Shown here piece after piece: positions 1-9,550 of a stretch of DNA of 64,000 nt. The first letter of the stretch is position 1. Every line of letters begins with the position of its first letter. Below the pieces are notes generated by a model. The model saw only the letters and a list, made by a program, of their open reading frames with translations. It searched no databases and was not told the DNA's origin. The stretch lies in assembly GCA_036172665.1 (NCBI GenBank), contig CM069877.1:15024501-15088500 (forward strand), given 5' to 3'. The position numbers and the translations under genes are program-made. Source of the DNA: Prosopocoilus inquinatus (lineage: Eukaryota; Arthropoda; Insecta; Coleoptera; Lucanidae).

Positions 1-546
1 CGGGAGATGGAGGACACCATGGTGCAGCTTCCCAAGATTGTTCCTTTCTTGATATTGACAGAGAAACAATTGACGTTCATCAGGCGGACAGGTACTTCCT
101 TCTTCGCCGTCAACAACATTTTCCCAACGAGGACTCCTCTTCCAATCCTTTGATCATCAGTATTAGGTTCAACCATAATGACTTGCCCATCTTGAAAAAC
201 ACCGTCCAGTTTTGCGTCGACGATAACCTCAGTCCTGCTGGGTAATACAACGTCTTCAGCGAGGACTACTCGAGCGGCCACGTCCCCTCGTTGATGTAGA
301 ACCAACTCCTCATTATTGACCGCCATCACGCCACGCTTTAAGTCCAATTGGAACCCGTGGGCACACATGACGTCCATGCCCAAAATTGCCTCGTCCTCTA
401 TATCTGCCACCAGTGCACGGTGTTTTATTGGAGTTGAACCAATGGTGATGATAACCTCTACTTCACCGTGGACAGTTGCTGATGTTCCAGTTGCAGTTTT
501 CAGTTTCCACTTAGTCGGCTCGGTGCGTCCAGATGACTTAATGACG
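1..546 (-). pseudogene. pol: G1 pol fragment: rest of retropepsin and linker towards RT
   Basis: After the one-base shift near 545 the minus strand stays open to base 1. It shows typical gypsy protease features: an ILGMDV segment at about 360-380, the second beta-strand motif of retropepsins, followed by a VNIKKGTILG stretch at about 20-60 typical of the protease-RT linker. The product would be the end of the aspartic protease that cleaves Gag-Pol. It is partial because the window ends. The frame differs from the upstream protease piece at 538-762, which suggests an extra C in the CCC run around 545. Confidence 0.7.
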
Positions 547-762
547 TCGGGTCTTCGTCGCACCCGTATCCAATAACATGGTGTGAGGAATGTCATCAAT
601 GGTAACATCCACGAAGATACTGCTGGTTAACTGCCGTAGGGATATTACTTGTTTTTCTTTCGTCTTTGGGGGCCTTTGAATACGGGTCGACGTTTGCCCC
701 TCTGCACCGACCCGGCTTAGTTTAACTGTGGCTTCCTTGGATCCTGTCTGGGTTTTGGACAT
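538..762 (-). pseudogene. pol: G1 pol fragment: N-terminal part of the aspartic protease
   Basis: The frame overlaps the end of gag in the -1 register and encodes the retropepsin active-site motif LLDTGAT near its end (about 555-575). It then meets a stop just after the motif. The downstream protease sequence continues in another frame, so a single-base insertion separates the two halves. As in other gypsy elements this would be made as a Gag-Pol fusion. Confidence 0.75.
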
Positions 763-2225
763 CGCCTACGAACATGTCCTTCCTCCTGGCAATTCCAACA
801 CACCAGCGGCTTCTTCTGCTTGAGGACCTGTTCCACAATGCGGCGAACATCCTCGGCGGTGGCATATTCCTTGGATTGCCCCTTATTAGCAGATCCCACC
901 TTGGCGTTGGCGGACTCTTCTTCTTCTTCCTCTTGGAAGTCCATAGCCGCTCGCACCTTGACATGCCCTCTTGAAACTCGTCTCGCCGCTTCAAATTCCA
1001 AGGCATAAGCCAATGCGTTCTTGGACGTCTTCGGATGGGTCATTCTCAATGCCTGCTGGTTGTCTGGGTCACGGATTCCATCTATGAAGGTCTGCACCGT
1101 CAAACATTTGAGGAATTCAACAGGAGCTGTGGGATATGCCAACTGGGCCAGCCGCGCTACGTCCGCTTCGAATTCCTGAAGACTTTCTCCGGATTTCTGA
1201 CAGCGCTTCCTCAACTGCGCATGGTATACCTCGGTCAGATGGGCCTGTCCGTAACGCATTTCCATCCTATTCACAAGCTTGTCGAAGTCTTCTTGTTCCT
1301 CTTGCGGCATCGTCTGTAGCACATCGATAGCGTCCCCTCTCAAGGCCACAATTAACGAAGTGGCTTTCTCGCTGGCCGTCCATCTGTTCGCCTTTGCTGC
1401 TGCTTCGAACTGTTTGAAGTAGTTGGGCCAGGAAGACTTTCCATCGAACGTTGGTGGTTTTACTTTCAATTTCGAATTTTCTGTTGGTCCTTCCACAATT
1501 CGGGTTTCCTTATTTTCTAGTGCTTCTACTGGTGGCTGATCCCCGAACACTCGCAACCCCGCCATGATTTGTTCCAGATTTTTGATTTTATTATCCTGCT
1601 GGAATATTATTTCTTCCACATTTTCTTGAAGGTTTCTTGTTTCTTCCGATATTTTTACCACTAGTTTATCTTCGAGTCCTTTCGTCTGTTCTAGAAATTC
1701 ACCCTTCAAATTTCCGGACTGTTCTAGAAGTTTCTCGTCGAAATTTCTGGATTGCTCTCGAAATTTCTCGTCTAAGTCTCTAGATTGTTCCAACAATTTA
1801 TTCTGTAATTTGTCGAAATTTCCAGCTTGTTCTAGAAGCTTCTCCTCTAAATTTCTGGATTGTTCCATCAATTTAGTTTGCAACTCGTCTTTGAAGTTTA
1901 CAGATTGTTCTCGAAGTTCGTCCTTGAAATTTCCAGATTGTTCTAGAAACTTCTCGTCCAAGTTTCTGGATTGTTCTCGAAGTTCGTCCTTGAAATTTCT
2001 GGATTGTTCTCGAAGTTCATCTTTCAAGATTTTATTAAAATCGACGGGACCACACGAAATTTCGAAAAGGAAGGTCTCTGGATCTTCACCAGCTGTCAAC
2101 AAATCGGATCGGAGACGCTGTTGAAGTGCGCCTTTCAAACCACAGGTTTCTAACTCTCGTTCTTCCAATTCGGTTTTTAATTCGGCCACTTTTAAGTCTT
2201 TCAACAACACTTTTCTCGTAGCCAT
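717..2225 (-). CDS. gag: Gag polyprotein of gypsy element G1 (502 aa)
   Basis: Structural protein of the retrotransposon particle. Residues about 8-42 match a SAP-type DNA/RNA-binding helix pair (LKVAELKTELEERELETCGL). Residues about 70-230 are a long charged coiled coil made of degenerate 11-residue units of the type ELREQSRNFKD. A Ty3-type capsid core follows (PPTFDGKSSWPNYFKQFEAA at about 265). A single CCHC zinc knuckle, CWNCQEEGHVRRRC, lies near the C-terminus. The start is the ATG at 2225, just downstream of the LTR and PBS. The frame is uninterrupted and overlaps the protease frame by about 45 bases, which fits -1 frameshifting. Confidence 0.9.
   Translation of the reverse strand: MATRKVLLKDLKVAELKTELEERELETCGLKGALQQRLRSDLLTAGEDPETFLFEISCGPVDFNKILKDELREQSRNFKDELREQSRNLDEKFLEQSGNFKDELREQSVNFKDELQTKLMEQSRNLEEKLLEQAGNFDKLQNKLLEQSRDLDEKFREQSRNFDEKLLEQSGNLKGEFLEQTKGLEDKLVVKISEETRNLQENVEEIIFQQDNKIKNLEQIMAGLRVFGDQPPVEALENKETRIVEGPTENSKLKVKPPTFDGKSSWPNYFKQFEAAAKANRWTASEKATSLIVALRGDAIDVLQTMPQEEQEDFDKLVNRMEMRYGQAHLTEVYHAQLRKRCQKSGESLQEFEADVARLAQLAYPTAPVEFLKCLTVQTFIDGIRDPDNQQALRMTHPKTSKNALAYALEFEAARRVSRGHVKVRAAMDFQEEEEEESANAKVGSANKGQSKEYATAEDVRRIVEQVLKQKKPLVCWNCQEEGHVRRRCPKPRQDPRKPQLN
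720..726 (-). promoter_or_regulatory. Candidate -1 ribosomal frameshift heptamer (G UUA AAC) at the end of G1 gag
   Basis: The last two gag sense codons before the stop read TTA AAC and are preceded by G, giving G TTA AAC directly before TAA. The protease frame is open here in the -1 register. G UUA AAC is a known functional variant slip site in arteriviruses. A downstream structure was not assessed. Confidence 0.45.
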
Positions 2226-2307
2226 TGTTTTTTTTTCCGATACTGTACTTATTTAATAATCTGATTAAATTTAATTTACTTTAAATAGTTTATTTATTTG
2301 CACAAAC

Positions 2308-2323
2308 CCCACACCTGACACCA
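2308..2323 (-). other. Primer-binding site of G1
   Basis: One base inside the LTR end the minus strand reads TGGTGTCAGGTGTGGG. TGG is the complement of tRNA CCA. The TGTCAGG that follows resembles the complement of the 3' end of insect tRNA-Leu. The tRNA assignment is from memory and tentative. Confidence 0.5.
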
Positions 2324-2324
2324 C

Positions 2325-2932
2325 TGTTACGTTTCTAGGGTTTGAGTTTATTTATTTAAACGAATAAAACACTCGATAAAAATTTAACCGTAATTTAATA
2401 AAGCTTAAAAACTAATTTATTTCTAACAATTTATTTTCACACTAAAATCTAACTTCGACTATCGCTGCTCGAATTCGACTGCCTGGTGAGTCAACTCCGG
2501 GCCATTTTATATCATTTGCTGGCGTCTGGAAGTCTCTATTCGGGAAGATTCCAGTCCGTTCGATGTGGGCCCGACCGCGTGACGGCCGATGACACACCGA
2601 AGCGGACCGACTTCCTGACGCCTTGCGCTAAGTCAGGTTGGCTCGCCACAATACTGTACATCGAGGTGATATCGCGGATCGAACATCGAGGGTGTACAGC
2701 GAAGCATCTTTGGCATGTTTGTACCTTTAGCTGCCGTGGAAAAGATTTCACAGAGCCTTCGGATTTATTAAAATTGCTACTCTTGTATTGTTGGTTGCCT
2801 ACATCAATCAGTCACGTGAAACTAAAATCGTTATTCGGGATGTCGACGAGCAGTTTGGGTCAAGGAATTAACTACTCGTCTCGGTAACTCTAATGTGTTT
2901 ACGAATAATTTTCGCTAAAATAGATGGTAACA
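2325..2932 (-). repeat. 5' LTR of gypsy element G1 (about 608 bp)
   Basis: Starts beside the PBS with TGTTAC on the plus strand and ends with GTAACA, giving the TG...CA and short inverted ends expected of an LTR. The inner end is fixed by the PBS. The outer end at 2932 rests only on the matching GTAACA, because the partner LTR and target duplication lie outside the window. Confidence 0.5.
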
Positions 2933-3215
2933 TTCAAAAAATTAACTCAATTGGCGACTATGATAAGTTGTTGAGTAAAATGAATTAATTAACCACAGCA
3001 GTAAGCGCACCTAGAGAGAGTATTATCTTGCACACGAATTCAGCTATCACTTGCGATTACTTTTTGTTTTGTTTGAGCTTGGTTATTAATTTTTATTAGC
3101 TTCCAAGGGAAAAATTTTTGACAATGTGTCGTTTTTAGTACACTAATTATTGCATTAATTTGTTTTAACTCGATGTGAATTAATTGTCCTTAAATTTGTT
3201 ACGAACAGAGGTTAT
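2933..3215. other. No gene recognised between LTR G1 and LINE A
   Basis: AT-rich sequence without a supportable reading frame. It may be 5' sequence of LINE A (ORF1 or UTR) or pre-insertion genomic DNA. Confidence 0.4.
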
Positions 3216-3357
3216 ATAAAATTAGTTAGTATCAATATTAGATCATTATTAAGCAAAGTTTCTGAATTAACTATTTTTTTGCATATTGAAAATATCGATG
3301 TTTTAATTGTCACTGAAACATGGCTTAATCAAAACATTATGAACGATCTGTTAAATA

Positions 3358-3738
3358 TACACCTTGTACACATTTCAATGCTCACCATTGGCATCTCGAT
3401 TATTAGAAGACATAGAGCAACGGTTAAATGGGGAATGTTTTGCGGAATTCAATGCTCACAACAAATCTCATTTCAAATTCACCATAACTTTTTTATATTC
3501 GCAATATGCGATATTTTGCATCAAAAACTTTGTCTTAAAAAAGTGTCTGAACAATGTAAAGTTTAGAAGAGGTCACATCAGGAGTTATCGAGTTATTGAG
3601 GAATTTTGAAATCGTAAAATTTTGGTTTTCTTAAATTATCTTAAAATTTAAAAAAGTTATGGTGAATTTGAAATGAGATTTGTTGTGAGCATTGAATTCC
3701 GCAAAACATTCCGAGCATCGAAGTGTGGACACAGTGTA
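3358..3738. mobile_element. 381-bp MITE with TA target duplication (Tc1/mariner type)
   Basis: The ends are 26-bp inverted repeats (TACACCTTGTACACATTTC at the left against TACACTGTGTCCACACTTC at the right) with about 21 of 26 positions matching. TA flanks both sides (3356-3357 and 3739-3740). Removing it restores the LINE A endonuclease frame. No transposase is encoded. Confidence 0.75.
3432..3712. repeat. Perfect 63-bp inverted repeat inside the MITE
   Basis: Bases 3432-3494 and 3650-3712 are exact reverse complements with a 155-base spacer. A transcript would fold into a long hairpin. The perfect match in an otherwise 81% similar pair of ends points to recent gene conversion or palindrome formation. 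Confidence 0.9.
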
Positions 3739-4123
3739 TATGACTATATTTTTTTTAAGAAATGATAGAAACACTCGTGGTGGAGGAGTTGGTATTTATT
3801 TTAAATACTGTTTTGAGTTTTCTATTATTTAGACTAGTGTTGTTAATGAGCAATTATGGGTATCCTTGCGATTACATAATCATAAATTTGTAATTGATGC
3901 TGATTACAAAGCTCCTCAAGTGCATTACAAGTATTTTCTGAATGAGTTAGAAAACTCCCTTGTCATTACACTTCCTTATTCGGATAATACATTCTGTGGA
4001 GGCGACATTAATATTGATTTATTAAAAGTTAATAATTCATCCGCTCAATATTTTCAGGAGTTTTTGGATTCTGTCAATTTCGAACAACTAATTAATCTCT
4101 TATCTTTGTATCTTAGTCTTACT

Positions 4124-5234
4124 TAAGATAGAAGGCAAATTGTTCGATATCAAGATAAATACTCTGATATGATAGACGTTACAGCTGGTGTTCCTCAAGG
4201 CTCCGTGCTAGGACCAATCTTGTTTTTGTTGTATATTAATGATATTGATCAATGTGTAATTAATTCAAAGATAACGCTATTTGCAGATGACACTACATTA
4301 TTAAAAAGTGATGTCAGTTTCATTAATGGGTCCCTAACATTTGCCGAAGCCGTAACAAATATTAAAAATTGATTTCTGAGCAATAAACTTAGTTTAAACG
4401 AAGACAAAACACAATTTATGTATTTTTCCTTGAAAAATGTCGACAATTGGGCAAATAATTTCTATGGTGTGAAGTTCATCAAATATTTGGATGTTTACTT
4501 AGACCCCACTCTACAGTGGCACCAACATGTAGAATACGTTGCAAATAAACTAACTAAAACAATATACCTTATTCGACACTTGAAAAACTCAGCTCCTTGG
4601 AATACTTTGTTAACAGCCTATTACGGGCTATTCCAATCAGTCATGTTGTACGCAATTTTAATATGGGGCCATTGTTCTGAAGCAAAAAGAATTTTTTTTA
4701 CTTCAAAAAAGAATTATACGTATTATGGGTGGTGGCATCGGGCATAGAGATAGCTGTAAGGAAATTTTCAAAAAAATAAAAGTATTGACATTCCCCTCAC
4801 TTTATATTTTAGAATGTGTAGTTCACATAAAATCAAATATTAATAATTATGTAGACCACAATATCATGAATACGACACTAGACAAAGTTCGAATATAGTA
4901 GTGCCCCAACATAGACTAAATAAATTTCGCTATGGTAACAATTATTACGCAATTAGGTTCTTTAATTGTTTAACACCTGAATTACGTGAAAAACCATTGC
5001 CACAATTTATATCTACAATCAAAGAGTATCTGTTGAATAACGCCTTATATTCCTTCGAAGACTTTCTACATCATCCATATGTCATTTAAAAAATATATTT
5101 ACTGTCTTTCTATGAGTCTGTTTGTTTTATGCATCTCATATATGTAATTATAACTAAAATTTTATTTACATTTATTTTATGACGTGTGTAATACCTTGTG
5201 TATTTATCACCAATAAACCTTACATTACATTACA
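4124..5234 (+). mobile_element. LINE B: 5'-truncated non-LTR retrotransposon inserted in LINE A
   Basis: Begins inside an RT domain, ends with (ACATT)n at about 5216-5238 and is flanked by TTACT (4119-4123 and 5235-5239). Excision joins the two LINE A endonuclease halves in frame. This is target-primed insertion with 5' truncation. Confidence 0.75.
4130..5089 (+). pseudogene. LINE B reverse transcriptase C-terminal half
   Basis: Shows RT motif GVPQGSVLGPILFLLYIND (about 4186-4245) and the catalytic FADDTTLL (about 4278-4300). After a stop near 4370 come the RT thumb and C-terminal region with YLDVYLDPTLQWHQHV and ILIWGHCSEAKR. Stops at about 4744 and 4896 and frame changes make it non-functional. 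Jockey/CR1-like by motif; exact clade unsure. Confidence 0.8.
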
Positions 5235-5239
5235 TTACT

Positions 5240-5972
5240 GACAACTCGTCCACTTTAATAGACTTATTACTAGCTACCGACAATACCGATATTTTAGACG
5301 TAGGTATTAAAAATCGTAAGTCCTCTGATCATGATTTTGTCTTTTGCACGTTTTGTCCTGCTGTACATATAAATTGGACTTATCGAAATTATAATAACAT
5401 TAATTTAGAATTATTTATGCAGGATTTAAACCTTGTATAATTTCAAAATATATTTCTTTTTGACAATGTCAGTGATAAAATTTCTTTTTTCAATTGTAAT
5501 ATTCTAAAATTGTTTGATAAGCATTCTCCTTTAATTACTCGCCGCTTCACCAAAAAATATATTCCGTGGTTAACTTCTAATTTAAAAATGTTAATACGTC
5601 TTAGAGATAGTGCTAAAGCAAAATACCGTTTGTCAAAACAAACTCAGGATTGGGAATATTATAAATTATTGAGAAAAGAAGGCTTACTTCGGGTATATTT
5701 CACGGAATCAGAATTCTAGAAACCTCTGGAAAAATCTTAATCATCTAGGCATAAACAGTAAACCCAAGCTGCTTTACCTAAACATATTGTTGATCCTAAT
5801 AAAATCAACGATTTTTCCTTTAACAGTTCACCCAAACGAAATAATAGCAGTGCACAACGCTTAACAATATTTTATAAAAATGACCAATTAAATGATAAAT
5901 TTGCTTTTGAAACAGTAGATATTTATACAGTTTTCAAGTTTGTAAGAAGTTTTAAATCTACAGCAACAGCTA
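5240..5972 (+). pseudogene. LINE A endonuclease C-terminal part and EN-RT linker
   Basis: Continues the endonuclease directly from 4123 with STLIDLLLAT and the SSDHDFVF stretch (the catalytic SDH motif). The EN-RT linker follows (FDKHSPLITRRFTKKYIPWL, QTQDWEYYKLLRKEG, then FVRSFKSTATAI at about 5940-5972). It is broken by stops near 5440 and 5717. It is interrupted at about 5972 by LINE C and resumes at about 8145. Confidence 0.75.
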
Positions 5973-8144
5973 TACAATACAATAATTAGAAAAATAAATG
6001 AAGCAAATACGTACCAATTTAAAAAAACTTATTCAGAAATTAAATTGGGACGATGTATACAAATCCACAGACCGCCGCTTGGAGTACGTTCCTGAAACAT
6101 ATAAAAAATTGTTATAACGAAGCTTTCCCTGAAAAAGAACAAAAAAATAGAAACATGCAAAAAAAATAAATTGCTATAACGCAACCTCAAAGAAATAAAA
6201 AATTAAGTTGATGCACTATATACCTTCTGGATGGTTATCAAGTCTGATAAGAATGAAGATAATTACAGAACTCTGCGGGACATTTATAAAAATGAATTGA
6301 AAAATGCAAAACAAAGGAAATACACTTAGTTTCTAGAAAACGCGGAAAATAAACAAAAAGCAATGTGGACTTTAATCAAACAAAAAACAAAAACAAACAG
6401 CAAGAAAAAAGAAGATAGTGAGTTAGAGTGTAACAAAATGAATCATTACTTCGCATCCGTTGGGAAAGAAATAGCACAAATAAACATCAAAAGTACGGTG
6501 AATTTCAAAACCCTTTTGAAGAATCATCAAATAGATAATGAGAAGAGTATGTTTCTGGAGCCCACCAACGAAGAAGAAATTCTTATAATTGTTAGGCAGA
6601 CGAAAAGCAAGACTACGCCTTATGTATATAATATAACTACCAAACTTCTGAAAAATATTATCTTGGACATCAAGACACCACTTACTTTTCTTATTAATAA
6701 ATCTATTGAAACGGGTCAATTTCCTGACTCTTTAAAAAAAGCAATAATAATTCCCGTGCAAAAGAAAGGAGATCCAGATCTTAGTGAAAATTACAGACCT
6801 ATTTCCATACTACCCACGTTCTCCAAATACGAGAAAGCGTTATAAACACCCGTATAAAAATATTTCTGGAAAAAAATGCCATAATAACAAATAATCAACA
6901 CGCCTATCGGATAAATAAATCCACAAACAGTGCTATGATTGCTCTCACTGAGAGTATCTCGAATACCTTCGACGAGAAACAGAATGCGGAAGCTCTATAT
7001 TGCGACCTCAGTAAAGCTTTCGATAGCGTAGACCACAAAATCTTGCTACACAAGCTAAATTATTACGGCTTCAGAGGAACTGTATACAGCATTATAAAGT
7101 CATATTTGGAAAATAGAACGCAGAGGGTTTTTTGCAACGGCGAAACTTCCTATGAAACTGAAACTACATACGGAGTGCCACAAGGATCCATTCTTGGTCC
7201 GCTCCTTTTCATAATTTACATTAACGATCTACCGGCAAACATAACTACATCCGAGATATCTCTCTACGCAGACGATACGGCTCTACTGGTCAAGTCGGGA
7301 ACTTCATCGAACCTGCAGAAGATGACTGAAGCCGCACTTAAAGAGGCCGACACGTGGTTCAGAAGCAACAAATTAAAAATGATTTTGGAGAAAACGCAAT
7401 CCCTGAAATTCCATACAAAAAACACTACAGATATGCCAACTAAATTCCTGGGAATTTTCTTTGAAGGCACCTTATGCTGGAGGGCACACACCGAAGCACT
7501 AATAGCTAAATTAGCTTCTGCGATATTTTATATCAGGAGAATGTGTAGTCTAACTAATTATGAAATTGCTAAATGCACGTACTTTTCTAATTTTCACGCT
7601 GCGGCTACTTATGGCATTATCATGTGGGGAGACTCTTCTGAAGCCAGGGCGGTTTTCCAACTTGCAAAAGAAAGCTGTAAGATCCATCTTCGGAATCTAG
7701 GATCAGCTGTAGGGACCTATTTAAAAAAAAAAAAAACGGCATACTCACCATTCCGAGCGTCTATATACTTACCTGTGTAAAACATATCAAGGCCAACGAA
7801 GAAGAATACTGTCGGAATCAAGACTTCCACAGATATAACACCAGACATGGCGACGATTTTACCGTTCCACACCATCGAGTCAAACGTGCACAATTAAGCA
7901 CTAACCAAGTAATTAAAATCTACCATAAATTGCCGTCTCACAATAGAAGCGAAAATTAGATAAAAGTGGTAAAATGGACTAAAAGTTTCTTAAAGCGTAA
8001 TTGCCAAGAATACTTAGATTTTAAAATGTATTGTAATGTATAATGTGATTGTAATAATACACTTGTGTATGCCAAATGTATACAATGTTCGACGATTCTT
8101 TATAACTTTTGTTTAAAGAAAATATACAATATTATTATTATTAT
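5973..8144 (+). mobile_element. LINE C: 5'-truncated non-LTR retrotransposon with (ATT)n tail
   Basis: Lies between LINE A sequence ending GCTAT and resuming TGATGG, and ends in an (ATT)n run at about 8129-8144. The interior encodes an RT of a different family from LINE A. I could not define a target duplication, so the left boundary is good to within a few bases only. Confidence 0.7.
6220..7980 (+). pseudogene. LINE C reverse transcriptase
   Basis: The pre-RT segment contains NHYFASVGKEIAQ (about 6441-6480) and the fingers motif ENYRPISILPTFSKYEKAL (about 6786-6842). After a short break come YCDLSKAFDSVDH (about 6997-7040), GVPQGSILGPLLFIIYIND (about 7168-7230) and the catalytic YADDTALL (about 7264-7290). 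The thumb and C-terminal region follow to about 7780, with a degenerate tail to 7980 after an A11 run near 7728 that shifts the frame. Stops before 6360 and at 6843 show decay. It belongs to the jockey/CR1 group by motif. Confidence 0.8.
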
Positions 8145-8302
8145 TGATGGTATCAGTATAATTATGATAAAAATTGTTGTCCAATAATACTCCCGTATCT
8201 TACACATTTTATTAATTCTTGAATTATCGAAAGCACAGTCCCTGAATGCTGGCAACACGCACTTGTAAAGCCTTTACCTAAAGTGAAAAACCCCGCAAAT
8301 AT
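8145..8302 (+). pseudogene. LINE A RT N-terminal segment, between LINE C and G2
   Basis: Encodes the segment just before RT motif 1: an IDGISI stretch, then VPECWQHALVKPLPKVKNP (about 8238-8296). It stops exactly where the G2 LTR begins and continues after G2 at 19794 with MKDIRPISLLPVLSKLFESI. One stop codon lies near 8182. Confidence 0.75.
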
Positions 8303-8683
8303 TGTCACGCTCGCTCCGGGGTAGCGGCGATGCTATCAGAAAAATGAGGGGGTAGCTCAGTGGTAAAGGAACCGTTTTGCCGTTTAAAAATTGGATCGAC
8401 TTACCGGCCTTCTTGGGGTCGCCTGAAGCTGGTATGAGGGTAAAGGGGTCCAGGAAAAGCCCACTCACTGAGTATCACGTTTATTTGGCACAACCAACCA
8501 AATCTCCGGAAGACCCACGTTTCTGAGTCGCCCTTGCCCAGCGAATAGTCCCCCGCTCCGATCGAAGACACGATCGAGCGCTCATTCCGATATTGGCGAC
8601 TCAGCAAAGTGTGCCCCACCGTACCGCAATATTTAACATGTATATACAGAGTGTTTAAATTAACAAAAGCACCCTTCGTGACA
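8303..8683 (-). repeat. 3' LTR of G2
   Basis: Identical to 19409-19789 except one base (A against C near 8501/19607). It is next to the polypurine tract at 8684-8693 and bordered outside by ATAT. Confidence 0.95.
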
Positions 8684-8693
8684 TTTCCCCCCC
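8684..8693 (-). other. Polypurine tract of G2
   Basis: GGGGGGGAAA on the minus strand directly abuts the 3' LTR. This is the expected primer for plus-strand DNA synthesis. Confidence 0.75.
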
Positions 8694-9550
8694 GCCGGAG
8701 AATATGCTTCCATGCATATTTATATTACCAATAGCCGTCACGAAGATATTACTTTTCCTAATAGCTAATTGAATTATAATTTAAATATGTTAACAAAGCT
8801 ACACATTATTCTTAATGGATCAACTGCTGATTTTCTATTTATTCCATGGTCCGAATGATGTTCAAATTCAAGATGTTGGAGGGACTCCTCGTTTGCTTAT
8901 AGGTCGAAGTGATTTAAGGTGGTAAACTCGGTCTTGAATTCGTAGTATATGTACTTGTGTGATGCCCTACTTAATTCAGGCATCATCTTCATTTTGCTCT
9001 GGTGTTGACCTTCGGTTTATCGTTTAGGAGCCTCAACTACTTTTCCCTCCACTAGGATTTTTTGGTTCCATATTTTCTTTCCTTTGTCCGTTGATTAACT
9101 TGATAATATCCTTGGTTCTTCGGCAGCGTCCATAAAAGAAAAGGCAGCATCAGAATTTTACATTTACAATATACGTTAGGTTTGTAGGTTGTGCCCCATG
9201 AATTACAATATTTGACTAATCTCTAATTCAATATAAAGTTATAAAAATATTTTCTGTTAAATTTGGTATTATGCTTGAATGACATACATGTATTACAATC
9301 GTAGAATTAACAAGAACTTTAATATAATAATTATAATGGTAATAACAAAAATATCTAGTACCGACGCAACGATTGGCCATTTCCTTGCGTAGGTCAAGGA
9401 AAAAAAATGAGTAATACATATATAGTACATGTTTACTACTAAGTGCTAAAATTTTCTTAAGCTAACGGAAAATGTAATTAGAAATTGTAATTTTCTTATT
9501 AGTAGTTAACCTCGGGACACTACTTCCGTCGAGGGTTGGATGTCTGCTGA
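8694..9550 (-). other. G2 non-coding region between env and the polypurine tract
   Basis: About 860 bases without a convincing coding frame. It would form the 3' untranslated part of the genomic and env RNAs. Confidence 0.6.

Larger units (their letters stand above)
1..2932 (-). mobile_element. Ty3/gypsy-type LTR retrotransposon G1, 5' portion (runs off the window)
   Basis: Read on the minus strand the order is LTR, primer-binding site, gag, then aspartic protease continuing past base 1. This is the standard order of a Ty3/gypsy element. Gag is open, while the protease frame has a one-base shift near 545, so this copy is probably inactive or carries a sequence error. The RT, integrase and second LTR would lie to the left of the window. 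Confidence 0.85.
3216..4123 (+). pseudogene. LINE A endonuclease domain, N-terminal part (split by a MITE)
   Basis: APE-type endonuclease that nicks target DNA for target-primed reverse transcription. Visible motifs are SINIRSLLSKVSEL at the start, VLIVTETWL (the Mg-binding ETW), then after the MITE NTRGGGVGIY and GGDINIDLL (the GDFN-type catalytic motif). A stop occurs near 3830. The frame runs to 4123, where LINE B is inserted; the domain continues at 5240. Confidence 0.8.

Noticed and set aside
774..2153. Several plus-strand frames across the G1 gag region
   Set aside because: They mirror the repetitive gag coding sequence on the other strand and carry no domain.
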